Assembly (NCBI GenBank): GCA_964565165.1
Contig: CAZMDJ010000005.1
Span: 1 to 48,796, forward strand
Origin: ZLKRG08 sp964565165
Lineage (GTDB): Bacteria; Actinomycetota; Actinomycetes; Nanopelagicales; Nanopelagicaceae
Length of the DNA: 48,796 nucleotides
Direction of reading: 5' to 3'
The translations under genes and the position numbers were made by a program. Position 1 is the first letter of the stretch, and every line of letters begins with the position of its first letter. This document shows, piece after piece, positions 25,483 through 34,407 of the stretch. The notes under the pieces are model-generated. The model was not told the origin of the DNA, made no database searches, and saw only the letters and a list, made by a program, of their open reading frames with translations.

Positions 25483-26244
25483 ATGGCTCTGACAGGCACA
25501 CAAGCTGTCGATCGCGCCACCTCTTTATTAATTGCAATTCTAAAAGCAGAAGAACCACCACTGCTATCTGAATTAGCGCGTCAATTAGGTTTACCTAAAT
25601 CAACAACTTCAAGAATTTTAGGCGCACTTGAGCGTCAAGGTTTAGTTCGTCGCGATCGCAATAGCGCGTACTTGGGCGGAGAAGTTTTATTACGTTATGC
25701 ATCAACTCAGAATCAAGATGCAGCGCTAGTTACACGTATGCGTCCAATTCTTGAAAGCTTGGCTACAAAAACTTCTGAATCAGTTAACTTAGCTGTACCA
25801 GGTGCAGATGATCTTAAATTAATTGATCAAGTAGATGGCAAGCATTTATTAGGTGCAACAAATTGGATTGGTCGTAGCGTTCCTTATCACGCTTCAGCGC
25901 TCGGAAAAGTTCTACTAGCATTTAGCGCGGCTCCAATTCCTACCGGAACTTTGCAGACTAAGACGGCGCGCACAATTACTTCACGTTCAATTTTAAATTC
26001 CGAACTAGAGAAGGTTCGCAAAGCAGGTTATGCAATTATCGATAACGAACTAGAAGATGGTCTTGTTGCTGTCGCTGCCCCAGTCTTTGGTCACGATGGA
26101 ACAGTTATTGCAGCAATCTCAATCTCTGGCCCAGATGCTCGTATCGGTCGCGAGCAATTGAATAAGTTTGGTGAGTTGATCATCAAAGAGTTAAAGAAAA
26201 ATGAAAGCACACAGACAAAGAATGGAAAGGTAGGCGCAGCATGA
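25483..26244 (+). CDS. IclR-family transcriptional regulator
   Basis: 253 residues: an N-terminal winged helix-turn-helix (SELARQLGLPKSTTSRILGALERQGLV) and a C-terminal IclR ligand domain (ESVNLAVPGADDLKLI, GRSVPYHASALGKVLLAF, GLVAVAAPVFGHDG). GAGGTGG precedes ATG 25483. It probably controls both divergent arms of the betaine island through the palindrome just upstream; a betaine-related ligand is inference. Its stop overlaps the corrinoid protein start as ATGA, so regulator and pathway genes are translated together. Confidence 0.93.
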   Translation: MALTGTQAVDRATSLLIAILKAEEPPLLSELARQLGLPKSTTSRILGALERQGLVRRDRNSAYLGGEVLLRYASTQNQDAALVTRMRPILESLATKTSESVNLAVPGADDLKLIDQVDGKHLLGATNWIGRSVPYHASALGKVLLAFSAAPIPTGTLQTKTARTITSRSILNSELEKVRKAGYAIIDNELEDGLVAVAAPVFGHDGTVIAAISISGPDARIGREQLNKFGELIIKELKKNESTQTKNGKVGAA

Positions 26245-26897
26245 GCCATGACGATATCCTCAAAGGCTTATTCGATGAGACTCTTGTAGGAAATGCTCCT
26301 GCAGTACTCGAACTAACCAATAAGGGAATTGCAGATGGAATGTCTCCTTCATCAATCCTCTTTGACGCTTTGATCCCAGCTCTCGAAGAAGTTGGCGCAC
26401 GTTTCGAACGTGGCGATTTCTTCGTTCCAGAAATGTTGATCTCAGGTAAGGCGATGTCAGGCGCGCTTAACGTGCTCCGTCCATTACTTGCACAAACAGG
26501 CGCAGCAACAGTCGGAACTTTCCTTATGGGAACAGTTAAGTGCTACGTTCAAGATATCGGCAAGACCCTTGTAAACATCATGCTCGAAGGAGCTGGTTTC
26601 GAAGTTATTGATATTGGTGTTCAGGTTGCACCTGAGAAGTTTGTTGCAGCAATCAACGAACATAAGCCAGACATTGTTGGCATGTCAGCATTCTTAACAA
26701 CAACAATGCCGATGTTCAAAGTTAACATTCACGAAATCAATAAGGCAGGCCTTCGCGATCAGGTAATCATCATGGTCGGTGGCGCACCTGTAACTCAGGA
26801 ATATGCGGATGTAGTTGGTGCTGATGGTTATGCAGCGGATGCATCAACAGCAGTTCGTGTTGCTAAAGAACTTCTTGCAAAGAAGCGCGCTAGCTAA
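26241..26897 (+). CDS. mtgC: Small corrinoid (B12-binding) protein with altered cobalt-ligand motif
   Basis: Methyl carrier between the MttB-type enzyme and the THF methyltransferase. 218 residues: an N-terminal helical cap (about 1-90) and a B12-binding Rossmann domain. The normal motif G-D-x-H-D-I-G-K reads Cys101-Tyr102-Val-Gln104-Asp-Ile-Gly-Lys, so the lower-ligand His is Gln (CAA, 26550-26552) and its hydrogen-bond Asp is Tyr. The other elements remain: SAFLTTTM (normally SALLTTTM) and VGGAPVTQEYA. A base-off cobalamin without His ligand, as in CFeSP, is one reading; loss of function is unlikely given the intact operon. Overlaps iclR by ATGA. Confidence 0.9.
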   Translation: MSHDDILKGLFDETLVGNAPAVLELTNKGIADGMSPSSILFDALIPALEEVGARFERGDFFVPEMLISGKAMSGALNVLRPLLAQTGAATVGTFLMGTVKCYVQDIGKTLVNIMLEGAGFEVIDIGVQVAPEKFVAAINEHKPDIVGMSAFLTTTMPMFKVNIHEINKAGLRDQVIIMVGGAPVTQEYADVVGADGYAADASTAVRVAKELLAKKRAS

Positions 26898-26900
26898 CAA

Positions 26901-27284
26901 ATGCCAAAGTTCTTAAAGCTAGTCAATGCCGTCGAACACGGCATCAAAGGTCCTATTTGGGATTGTCAGATGTGCGGGCAGTGTGTGCTCCATTCCACCG
27001 GAATGGTCTGCCCAATGACATGTCCAAAAACTTTACGTAATGGACCTTGTGGTGGCGTTCGTGAAAACGGAAATTGTGAAGTAAAACCTGAGATGCAATG
27101 CATCTGGGTAAAGGCTTACGAACGAAAAGATAAATTACCGCTGCCACAAGAATGGCGCGATCACTACAACGATCTTCGTCCACCAGTGGATATGCAATTA
27201 AAGGGAACATCTTCTTGGATCAACTTAGTTACCAAGCGAGATCAGCAAGTTCCGAAGGGCTGGGCAGATAATACAAATGAGTAA
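26901..27284 (+). CDS. metV: MetV-like Cys-rich partner of methylene-THF reductase
   Basis: 127 residues with eight clustered cysteines at 22, 25, 28, 37, 41, 50, 59 and 67, in CQMCGQC, VCPMTCPK and NGPCGGVREN. This is the MTHFR C-terminal (MetV) domain, which in acetogens forms a complex with MetF and carries Fe-S or zinc. Here it is shorter than acetogen MetV (typically ~200 residues). It overlaps metF by 8 bases. It may feed or take electrons during methyl-THF oxidation. Confidence 0.85.
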   Translation: MPKFLKLVNAVEHGIKGPIWDCQMCGQCVLHSTGMVCPMTCPKTLRNGPCGGVRENGNCEVKPEMQCIWVKAYERKDKLPLPQEWRDHYNDLRPPVDMQLKGTSSWINLVTKRDQQVPKGWADNTNE

Positions 27285-28170
27285 TCTGCAACATCTTTTA
27301 GAAAATACAACTGAAACCGTTTTCACTGCTGAGTTTCCATCAATCGATGGCAATGGCATGGAAAAGGTAGCCAAGGAAGCCGATCGTTTACGTCCTTGGT
27401 TTGATGCAGTTAATTCAACTGATAACGCTGCAGCTCATGCACATGCATCTAATCTTTCTGTTGCAATCGCATTGAAGATGCATGGCCTTGAGCCAATCAT
27501 GCAGATTGCCCAGCGCGATAAGAATCGTTTAGCTGTTCAAGCTGACATCATGGGCGCTGCGCTACATGGCATCGAAAATATCGCGCTAATGACTGGCGAT
27601 GACGTCACTGCAGGCGATGAGCCAGAGACCCGTCGCGTCTTTGATTTAGATGGCCCAATTGCTATCAAGGTCGCAAATGTAATTAAGAATGGTACTTATC
27701 TATCTGGTCGCAAGATCACTCCTCCACCTGCGTTATTTATTAGCGGTGTAGAGAATCCAGGTACACATCCATTCGAATATCGTGTTGAACGCGCAATCAA
27801 GAAGCAGAAAGCAGGCGCACGTTACCTGCAACTCCAACTCTGCTTCCACATGGATCGTTTAGAGAATTTCTGCAAAGGCGTTGCTGCCCATGGCACCAAC
27901 TTGCCTATCTTGCCAAACGTTATTCTGATTAAAGGTGCTAAGGGCATGCAGTTCATGAACGAAAATGTGCGCGGCATCAATATTCCACAAGACATGATCG
28001 ATCGCGTTGCTAAAGCGGCAGATCCCGCTGAAGAGGCTTACCAATTAACTCTTGAATTAGCTAAGCATGCACTTGCACAACCAGGCGTACGTGGCCTACA
28101 CTTAACAGATTTCCGTCACGACGATTCTCTTGCTCGATTAATGACGGACCTAGGTAGAACGGAAAAATAA
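27277..28170 (+). CDS. metF: 5,10-Methylenetetrahydrofolate reductase family (MetF)
   Basis: Interconverts methyl-THF and methylene-THF with FAD. 297 residues in a TIM-barrel pattern: FTAEFPSIDG (the Glu near the start is the family proton donor region), MQIAQRDKNRLAVQADI, NIALMTGDD and GARYLQLQLCFH. In this operon the useful direction is oxidative, from the methyl-THF produced by the MtgA-type enzyme. The stop shares one base with the next start. Confidence 0.9.
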   Translation: MSNLQHLLENTTETVFTAEFPSIDGNGMEKVAKEADRLRPWFDAVNSTDNAAAHAHASNLSVAIALKMHGLEPIMQIAQRDKNRLAVQADIMGAALHGIENIALMTGDDVTAGDEPETRRVFDLDGPIAIKVANVIKNGTYLSGRKITPPPALFISGVENPGTHPFEYRVERAIKKQKAGARYLQLQLCFHMDRLENFCKGVAAHGTNLPILPNVILIKGAKGMQFMNENVRGINIPQDMIDRVAKAADPAEEAYQLTLELAKHALAQPGVRGLHLTDFRHDDSLARLMTDLGRTEK

Positions 28171-29033
28171 TGCAAACAGTAGTTACCTCTCCAACAAAGA
28201 CCGTAATCATTGGTGATGAGAATCCATTCTGCATCATCGGAGAACGCATTAATCCGACAGGTCGTCGTATTTTCCAGGAACAGGTTCGCGCTGGAGATCT
28301 ATCTGCAATCATTAAAGACGTTAAGGCTCAGGTCGAAGGCGGCGCAGATATGTTGGACGTCAACATGGGTATTCCACTAACTGACGAAGCAGATTTAATG
28401 CGTCAAGCAATCAAGATGGTTCAAGAACTTACCGATCTTCCAATCTGTATTGACTCTTCTGTTCTTGAAGCGCTTGAAGCAGGACTTCAGACATACCAAG
28501 GTCGCGCACTTGTTAACTCAACAACCGGTGAAGATGATCGTCTAGACCATATCCTTCCTTTGATTAAGAAGTATGACGCTGCAATCATCGCGCTTCCTAA
28601 CGATGAAACAGAGATTCCTATGACTGTTGCAGATCGTTTGAAAATCACCGAAAAGATCCTTCGTGCATGCGACAAACACGGTATTTCACACGATCGCATT
28701 GTTATCGATCCACTTGCAATGCCAATTGGCGCAGAACCACAGGCTGGAAATCTTTTCTTCGAAACAGTTCACGAAATCAAGCAGCGTTGGGATCTAAACA
28801 TGACCTGTGGCGCTTCAAACGTTTCATTCGGTATGCCAAATCGCCATGCGATCAACGCAGCTTTCCTACCAGCTGCGATGACAGTTGGTTTAACTTCAGC
28901 CGTCATGGATTCACGTACACCTGAAATCGTTTCTGCAGTTCGTGCAACAGATATTCTTCTTGGCAACGACCAGTACGGTGGAAATTGGATTACTCGCTTC
29001 CGCGCAATGGAAGCTGCTAAGCCACAGGCTTAA
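28170..29033 (+). CDS. mtgA: Methyl-THF:corrinoid methyltransferase (MtgA/AcsE type)
   Basis: 287-residue pterin-binding protein of the DHPS-like fold: CIIGERINPTGRR, DMLDVNMG, ICIDSS, VIDPLAMPIG and TCGASNVSFGMPNR. Members move the methyl group between corrinoid protein and tetrahydrofolate; here the expected flow is methyl-corrinoid to THF. It lies after metV and metF and before the corrinoid activator, as in MttB-type methyl-transfer operons. Confidence 0.9.
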   Translation: MQTVVTSPTKTVIIGDENPFCIIGERINPTGRRIFQEQVRAGDLSAIIKDVKAQVEGGADMLDVNMGIPLTDEADLMRQAIKMVQELTDLPICIDSSVLEALEAGLQTYQGRALVNSTTGEDDRLDHILPLIKKYDAAIIALPNDETEIPMTVADRLKITEKILRACDKHGISHDRIVIDPLAMPIGAEPQAGNLFFETVHEIKQRWDLNMTCGASNVSFGMPNRHAINAAFLPAAMTVGLTSAVMDSRTPEIVSAVRATDILLGNDQYGGNWITRFRAMEAAKPQA

Positions 29034-29041
29034 TCAATTTA

Positions 29042-30886
29042 ATGGCGAAAGAGTTTAACCCTGATTTAGAGGGACATGATGGCGCTAGCCGCGTTAAGTT
29101 ACATTTTCGTGCGCTAGAAAAAGATGGCGAAGTCTCTGCTGAAAAAATCATCACTGTCCCATCAGGTGTTAGCGCTTTCGACGCTGCTTCTTGGAACGGC
29201 ATTGCAATTGATTCAACATGTGGTGGTTATGGAACTTGCAAAAAGTGCAAGATTCAAATCACTGATGGCAGCGTTGAACCATCAAAGTTAGATTTCCGCG
29301 CTTTCACGCAAGATGAAATACAGAATGGATGGCGCCTTGCATGTATGGTGCGCAGCACTAAAGATCTAAGTATTGATGTTCCACCGCTAACTACTCGCCC
29401 AAAGGCTGCAACAGTTGGTGTTGGTCGTCAGATTATTCTGCGCCCTGGAATCCAGAAGCGTTATGTCGAGCTAACCGAACCAACTCTGCAAGATCAGCGC
29501 ACAGATATTGTTCGTTTACTTGAAGCAATCGATGACATCGAACCAACTTATTCATTAGATATCTTGCGCGAACTACCAACTGCCCTACGTCAGAATGATT
29601 TCAAGGTAACTGCCGTTTTTGCTGACCAAGAGCTAATCGCCGTTGAGGGCGGAGATACCAGCGATATCCGCTTCGGAATCGCCTTCGATTTAGGCACAAC
29701 TACCGTTGTAGCAACTTTGATTGATCTAAATACAGGCGCTCCAGCTGCAGTTAAATCAATCTTAAATAAGCAACAGCCATTTGGCGCAGATGTGATTACC
29801 CGTATCAGCGCAACCATGATGGATCCAGAAGGTCTAACCAAGTTACGCGCCCTTGCACAAGAGACACTTGCTCAGCTAACACGCGAAGTTTGCGAAGAGG
29901 CCGGCGTAGATTCGAATAATGTTTATGAAGTTGCGATGGCTGGTAACGCAACCATGACTCAAATTATTTTAGGCATCGATCCAGAACCGCTAGGCGTTGC
30001 TCCATTCATCATGGCAACTGCAGATTACGAACCAGTAAATGCAACCGAACTAGGTCTTTCGATTCATCCTCGCGGTAAGGCAATCATCTTGCCTTCACTT
30101 GGCGCATATGTAGGCGGCGATATTGTCGCTGGCGCACTTGCATCAGGAATGGATCGCGATAAGCGACTTCGACTATTTATTGATGTCGGAACAAATTGCG
30201 AAATCATTTTAGGAAACGGTGAGAAGATTCTGGCAACCGCTGCCCCAGCTGGCCCTGCCTTTGAAGCTGCTTCAATTAAATGTGGCGTTCGCGCTGCAGC
30301 GGGAGCTATCGAAACTGTAAAAGTTGTAGACGGAAAACTTGAAATTGGAACTATCGAAGATGCTCCAGCTATTGGTATCTGTGGTTCTGGTTTAGTAGAT
30401 GCAGTTGCATGTTTAGTTCAACTTGGCGTGCTTGATGCATCAGGTAAGTTCAATAAAGTTGATGATCCAAACCTTGTCGAACGTGATGGCGAGAAGATCT
30501 ACATGCTTACCGATGATGTCTTCTTAAGCCAGCGCGACGTACGCGAGTTGCAGTTCGCTAAAGCTGCGATTGCAACAGCATCGGCGCTTCTTCCTCAACA
30601 GTTTGGAATCGAAGATAAAGATATTCAGCAGGTTCTACTTGCCGGTTCCTTTGGTTCTTACCTCTCCCCTGCATCAGCTGTGAAGATTGGTTTAGTGCCA
30701 AAAATCAGCGTATTACGTATTGTTTCTGCAGGTAACGTCGCTGGAGAAGGCGCAAAGATGGCGCTTCTTTCAACCCAAGAACGTCACGGCGCAATGACTC
30801 TGCTTGATGAAATCAAATATGTCGAACTATCTGATCGCGAAGATTTCAACGATAAATTCGTAGAACGATTGGCTTTCCCGGTTTGA
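29042..30886 (+). CDS. RACo-type corrinoid reductive activator (DUF4445, 2Fe-2S)
   Basis: ATP-dependent reactivation of the oxidised Co(II) corrinoid. 614 residues: a ferredoxin-like 2Fe-2S domain with cysteines 60, 66, 69 and 101 (STCGGYGTCKKC, ACMV), a linker, then an ASKHA-type ATPase region beginning GIAFDLGTTTVVATLIDL with MAGNATMTQIILG, LFIDVGTNCEIILG and LLAGSFGSYL. Such proteins match RACo/RamQ-like activators. It stands right after the corrinoid methyltransferase and overlaps the DUF1638 gene by 4 bases. Presence of this activator argues that the Gln-ligand corrinoid protein is functional. Confidence 0.9.
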   Translation: MAKEFNPDLEGHDGASRVKLHFRALEKDGEVSAEKIITVPSGVSAFDAASWNGIAIDSTCGGYGTCKKCKIQITDGSVEPSKLDFRAFTQDEIQNGWRLACMVRSTKDLSIDVPPLTTRPKAATVGVGRQIILRPGIQKRYVELTEPTLQDQRTDIVRLLEAIDDIEPTYSLDILRELPTALRQNDFKVTAVFADQELIAVEGGDTSDIRFGIAFDLGTTTVVATLIDLNTGAPAAVKSILNKQQPFGADVITRISATMMDPEGLTKLRALAQETLAQLTREVCEEAGVDSNNVYEVAMAGNATMTQIILGIDPEPLGVAPFIMATADYEPVNATELGLSIHPRGKAIILPSLGAYVGGDIVAGALASGMDRDKRLRLFIDVGTNCEIILGNGEKILATAAPAGPAFEAASIKCGVRAAAGAIETVKVVDGKLEIGTIEDAPAIGICGSGLVDAVACLVQLGVLDASGKFNKVDDPNLVERDGEKIYMLTDDVFLSQRDVRELQFAKAAIATASALLPQQFGIEDKDIQQVLLAGSFGSYLSPASAVKIGLVPKISVLRIVSAGNVAGEGAKMALLSTQERHGAMTLLDEIKYVELSDREDFNDKFVERLAFPV

Positions 30887-31464
30887 CGATTGCTGTTGTA
30901 GCTTGCGGCGCGATTGCCACACATATTTCAAATATCGCGTCGCGAGAGAACTTTGATCTAACTATCTATCCGCTTCCCCCACTTCTACATAACCATCCAG
31001 AGAAGATTGCTGGAGAGGTCGATGCGAAAATTGCAGAGATTAAAGAGAAGCACGAAAAGATTGCAGTTGCTTACTCTGATTGCGGAACTTATGGCGCGTT
31101 AGACAAGGTAATTGAAAAGTACGGAATCGCTCGTCTTGGTGGAGATCATTGCTACGACGTCTTTGCAGGTCGCCAGAAAGTTATGGATCTGACAACAAGT
31201 GGTACCTACTTCTTCACTGATTATTTAGTTAAATCATTTCACCGAAGCGTGGTCGTTGAACTTGGTTTAGATCGCCACCCAGAATTAATTGATGATTACT
31301 TTAAGAATTACAGCAAAGTCGTCTGGCTTGCGCAGAACCCAACTGAAGAGTTAAAAGTTGCAGCGCAAGCAGCGGCAGATTTAATGAAGTTACCTTTAGA
31401 GATTGATGTTGTTGGCGAATCAGGCTTGCTTGACGAGCTCAAGCGCCTTCTTAACCACATCTGA
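30883..31464 (+). CDS. DUF1638 protein
   Basis: 193 residues. Visible conserved pieces are VACGAIA near the start, LPPLLHNHPEKI and YSDCGTYG, followed by GGDHCYDVFAG. DUF1638 genes commonly sit beside MttB-type methyl-transfer genes; the biochemical role is unknown. Conserved Cys, His and Asp suggest a metal or cofactor site. Start is TTG at 30883 overlapping the RACo stop. Its last 45 bases are antisense to the end of fdsA. Confidence 0.88.
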   Translation: MTIAVVACGAIATHISNIASRENFDLTIYPLPPLLHNHPEKIAGEVDAKIAEIKEKHEKIAVAYSDCGTYGALDKVIEKYGIARLGGDHCYDVFAGRQKVMDLTTSGTYFFTDYLVKSFHRSVVVELGLDRHPELIDDYFKNYSKVVWLAQNPTEELKVAAQAAADLMKLPLEIDVVGESGLLDELKRLLNHI

Positions 31465-34407
31465 TAACAACGCTGGATCTACATCTTCAGCTAAACGTTG
31501 ACGCATAACCGGAGTCCAGAACTGTGTCATATGGTGCGCAACTTCAATTTCAGGCGCTCCTGCAGATGGAATGTTCACTGCAATCTGATTAGCCATTCGG
31601 ATAATCGAATCCAACTGCACATCTCCATGTGAACCATGTTGAGATAGCTTCGCTACCGCTTCACTTGGTTCAACCTGCACCGCAGTAACCTTGTATTCAG
31701 GGCAATTTGTCGCCCAATCTGAATAATCGGTAGTAATTACGTTTGCGCCTGACTCTGGGAAGTGGAAAGTAGTCCAAACAACGCCTGGCGCGACTTCATC
31801 AGTTACTCGCGCACGCATCAGCGTCTCACCAACGCGGCTAGAGAGTTTGATCCATGAACCATCCTTGATACCGCGCATCTCTGCATCTGATTCGTGGATA
31901 TCCAAAGTATCTTCTGGATGCCAAACATTGTTACCGGTGCGACGAGTCTGCGCACCAACGTTGTATTGGCTAAGTACTCGACCTGTTGTAAGCAGAAGTG
32001 GGAATTTACGATTGGTTTTCTCTTCTGTTGCTACATAAGGAGTCAACATAAAGTTACCTGAACCGCGAACAAACTTCTCAATGTGCATGATCGGAGTTCC
32101 ATCAGGTGCATTGTCATTTACTGGCCACTGCATACTGCCTTCTGCATCAAGACGAGCATGAGACACACCCTTAAATGTTGGTGTGGTCGCCGCGATTTCA
32201 TCCATGATCTGTGCCGCATTGTCGTAATCCATGTTGTAACCCATTGCCTTAGCAAGATCACAAGTTACTTCCCATTCAGACTTTCCAGTCTTTGATGGCA
32301 TTAATGGACGAACGCGATTGATACGTCGTTCTGCATTTGTAAATGTGCCATCTTTTTCAAGGAATGAAGTTCCTGGCAAGAATACGTGCGCAAACTTTGC
32401 AGTCTCATTTAGGAATAGATCTTGAACAATCACCATATCCATTGCAGTTAAACCTGCTGCAACGTGCTGAGTATTTGGATCTGATTGCGCAATATCTTCG
32501 CCTTGGATGTAAATACCTTTATATTCACCAGCGATAGCGGCATCCAACATATTAGGAATACGCATACCTGGCTTATCTTTGATAGTTACATTCCAAATCT
32601 TCTCGTAAATTGCACGAGTATCTGGATTTGAAATATGGCGATAACCAGGTAATTCATGCGGGAATGAACCCATATCGCATGAACCCTGAACGTTATTCTG
32701 GCCGCGAAGTGGATTAACGCCCACACCCTTACGTCCAATATTTCCGGTAGCCATCGCTAAGTTAGCGATACCCATAACCATTGTTGAACCTTGGCTATGT
32801 TCGGTAACACCCAAACCGTAATAGATCGCGCCATTTGGAGCTGATGCGAAAAGTCGAGCTGCGGCACGAATCTCTGAAGCTGGAACAGATGAAACTTTTT
32901 CCATCGCTTCTGGTGAATTTTCAGGCTGCTTAATAAATTCTGCCCACGCCTTGAATGCATCGGTATCGCAACGTTCTGCGATAAATTTCTCATCTGCCAA
33001 ACCTTCGGTCATTACAACGTGTGCAAGAGCGTTGATAATTGCCACGTTGGTGCCCGGTAGAAGTTGTAAATGGTGTGAAGCTTCAACGTGCGGTGACTTC
33101 ACTAATTCGATTTGGCGTGGGTCGACCACAATCAACTTTGCGCCACGGCGAATAGCTTGCTTCATGCGAGAACCAAATACTGGGTGGGCTGCTGATGGGT
33201 TTGCACCGATCAGCATGATTACATCTGCATGCTCAACTGATTCGAAATCTTGAGTACCAGCAGAAGTTCCGAAAGTTTTATTTAAACCATAACCAGTTGG
33301 CGAGTGGCATACACGTGCGCAGGTATCAACGTTATTGGTACCAAATGCTGCACGGATCATCTTTTGGACTACATAAACTTCTTCGTTTGTACAACGAGAT
33401 GAAGTAATTCCACCGATTGAGTTCCAGCCGTAAGTTTCTTGAACCTTCTTTAAACCATTTGCAGCGTATGAAATCGCTTCTTCCCATGAAACTTTGCGCC
33501 ATTCATCTGTGATCTTTTCACGAATCATTGGTGAAAGCTGACGATCATCATGAGTTGCATAATTCCAAGCGAAACGTCCCTTAACGCATGAATGGCCTTC
33601 ATTTGCGCCACCTGCTTTAAGTGGAATCATGCGAACAACTTCGTCGCCTTTCATCTCTGCTTTAAATGTGCAACCAACTCCGCAATATGCGCATGTAGTA
33701 ATTTCAGAGCGAGTTGGTGCGCCAATTGTTATTAAATTCTTCTCTTTTAGCGCGCCAGTTGGGCAAGCCTGTACGCAAGAACCACAAGAAACACACTCTG
33801 ATTCGATAAATGATGTATTTCCCGAACTTACGCGGGCATCAAATGCGCGACCAGTAATTGTTAACGCAAATGTGCCTTGTACTTCATCGCAAGCACGTAC
33901 GCAGCGATTGCAGACGATGCACTCCTTGGAATCAAAGGTGAAGTAAGGATTTGTTTCATCTTTAGGTAGATCTAAGTGAGTCTTCTTCGCTTCATAACGA
34001 ACTTCTTTAACGCCGACTTTTTCAGCCATGCCATGAACTTCGCAGGCATCTCCGACAGCACAAGTTTCTGGGTGATCAGAAAGATAAAGCTCCATTACGC
34101 CTTGGCGCATGTGATCTAATTTTTCAGACTTAGTAGAAACCTTCATGCCATCTGCAACTGGAGTAGTACATGATGAAGGTGTTCCCTTGCGGCCATCAAT
34201 TTCAACAACGCAAAGACGGCAAGAACCGAATGCCTTTAAGCGATCAGTTGCACATAACTTTGGAATATCAACGCCACATTCGGCTGCGGCACGCATGATT
34301 GAGGTATCTGCAGGTACTTCAACTTTTTTGCCATCGATTTCGACGGTAACTGTTTCGGTTCGCTTTGAAGCGGGGGTACCGAAATCTGGTTCCATAATGA
34401 GTGACAT
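31420..34407 (-). CDS. fdsA: NAD-dependent formate dehydrogenase, molybdenum subunit (FdsA type)
   Basis: Oxidises formate to CO2 at a bis-MGD molybdenum site. 995 residues: N-terminal 2Fe-2S ferredoxin domain (CGVDIPKLCATDRL, CRLC), NADH-G-like Cys/His segment, two 4Fe-4S clusters (CIVCNRCVRAC, CVSCGSCVQACP), then MopB domain starting TCAYCGVGC. The molybdenum ligand is Cys367 in TCARVCHSPT, coded TGC, so not selenocysteine; His368 follows as in formate dehydrogenases. 1-base overlap with fdsB. Last gene of the dimethylglycine/formate operon, converging on DUF1638 with a 45-base overlap. Confidence 0.95.
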   Translation of the reverse strand: MSLIMEPDFGTPASKRTETVTVEIDGKKVEVPADTSIMRAAAECGVDIPKLCATDRLKAFGSCRLCVVEIDGRKGTPSSCTTPVADGMKVSTKSEKLDHMRQGVMELYLSDHPETCAVGDACEVHGMAEKVGVKEVRYEAKKTHLDLPKDETNPYFTFDSKECIVCNRCVRACDEVQGTFALTITGRAFDARVSSGNTSFIESECVSCGSCVQACPTGALKEKNLITIGAPTRSEITTCAYCGVGCTFKAEMKGDEVVRMIPLKAGGANEGHSCVKGRFAWNYATHDDRQLSPMIREKITDEWRKVSWEEAISYAANGLKKVQETYGWNSIGGITSSRCTNEEVYVVQKMIRAAFGTNNVDTCARVCHSPTGYGLNKTFGTSAGTQDFESVEHADVIMLIGANPSAAHPVFGSRMKQAIRRGAKLIVVDPRQIELVKSPHVEASHHLQLLPGTNVAIINALAHVVMTEGLADEKFIAERCDTDAFKAWAEFIKQPENSPEAMEKVSSVPASEIRAAARLFASAPNGAIYYGLGVTEHSQGSTMVMGIANLAMATGNIGRKGVGVNPLRGQNNVQGSCDMGSFPHELPGYRHISNPDTRAIYEKIWNVTIKDKPGMRIPNMLDAAIAGEYKGIYIQGEDIAQSDPNTQHVAAGLTAMDMVIVQDLFLNETAKFAHVFLPGTSFLEKDGTFTNAERRINRVRPLMPSKTGKSEWEVTCDLAKAMGYNMDYDNAAQIMDEIAATTPTFKGVSHARLDAEGSMQWPVNDNAPDGTPIMHIEKFVRGSGNFMLTPYVATEEKTNRKFPLLLTTGRVLSQYNVGAQTRRTGNNVWHPEDTLDIHESDAEMRGIKDGSWIKLSSRVGETLMRARVTDEVAPGVVWTTFHFPESGANVITTDYSDWATNCPEYKVTAVQVEPSEAVAKLSQHGSHGDVQLDSIIRMANQIAVNIPSAGAPEIEVAHHMTQFWTPVMRQRLAEDVDPALLSDVVKKALELVKQA

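Noticed and set aside
25384..26240. Cobalamin riboswitch upstream of the corrinoid operon
   Set aside because: The leader regions are too short and no B12-box-like conserved core was recognised.
33307..33309. Possible selenocysteine in formate dehydrogenase
   Set aside because: The ligand codon is TGC (Cys), not TGA, and the frame is continuous.
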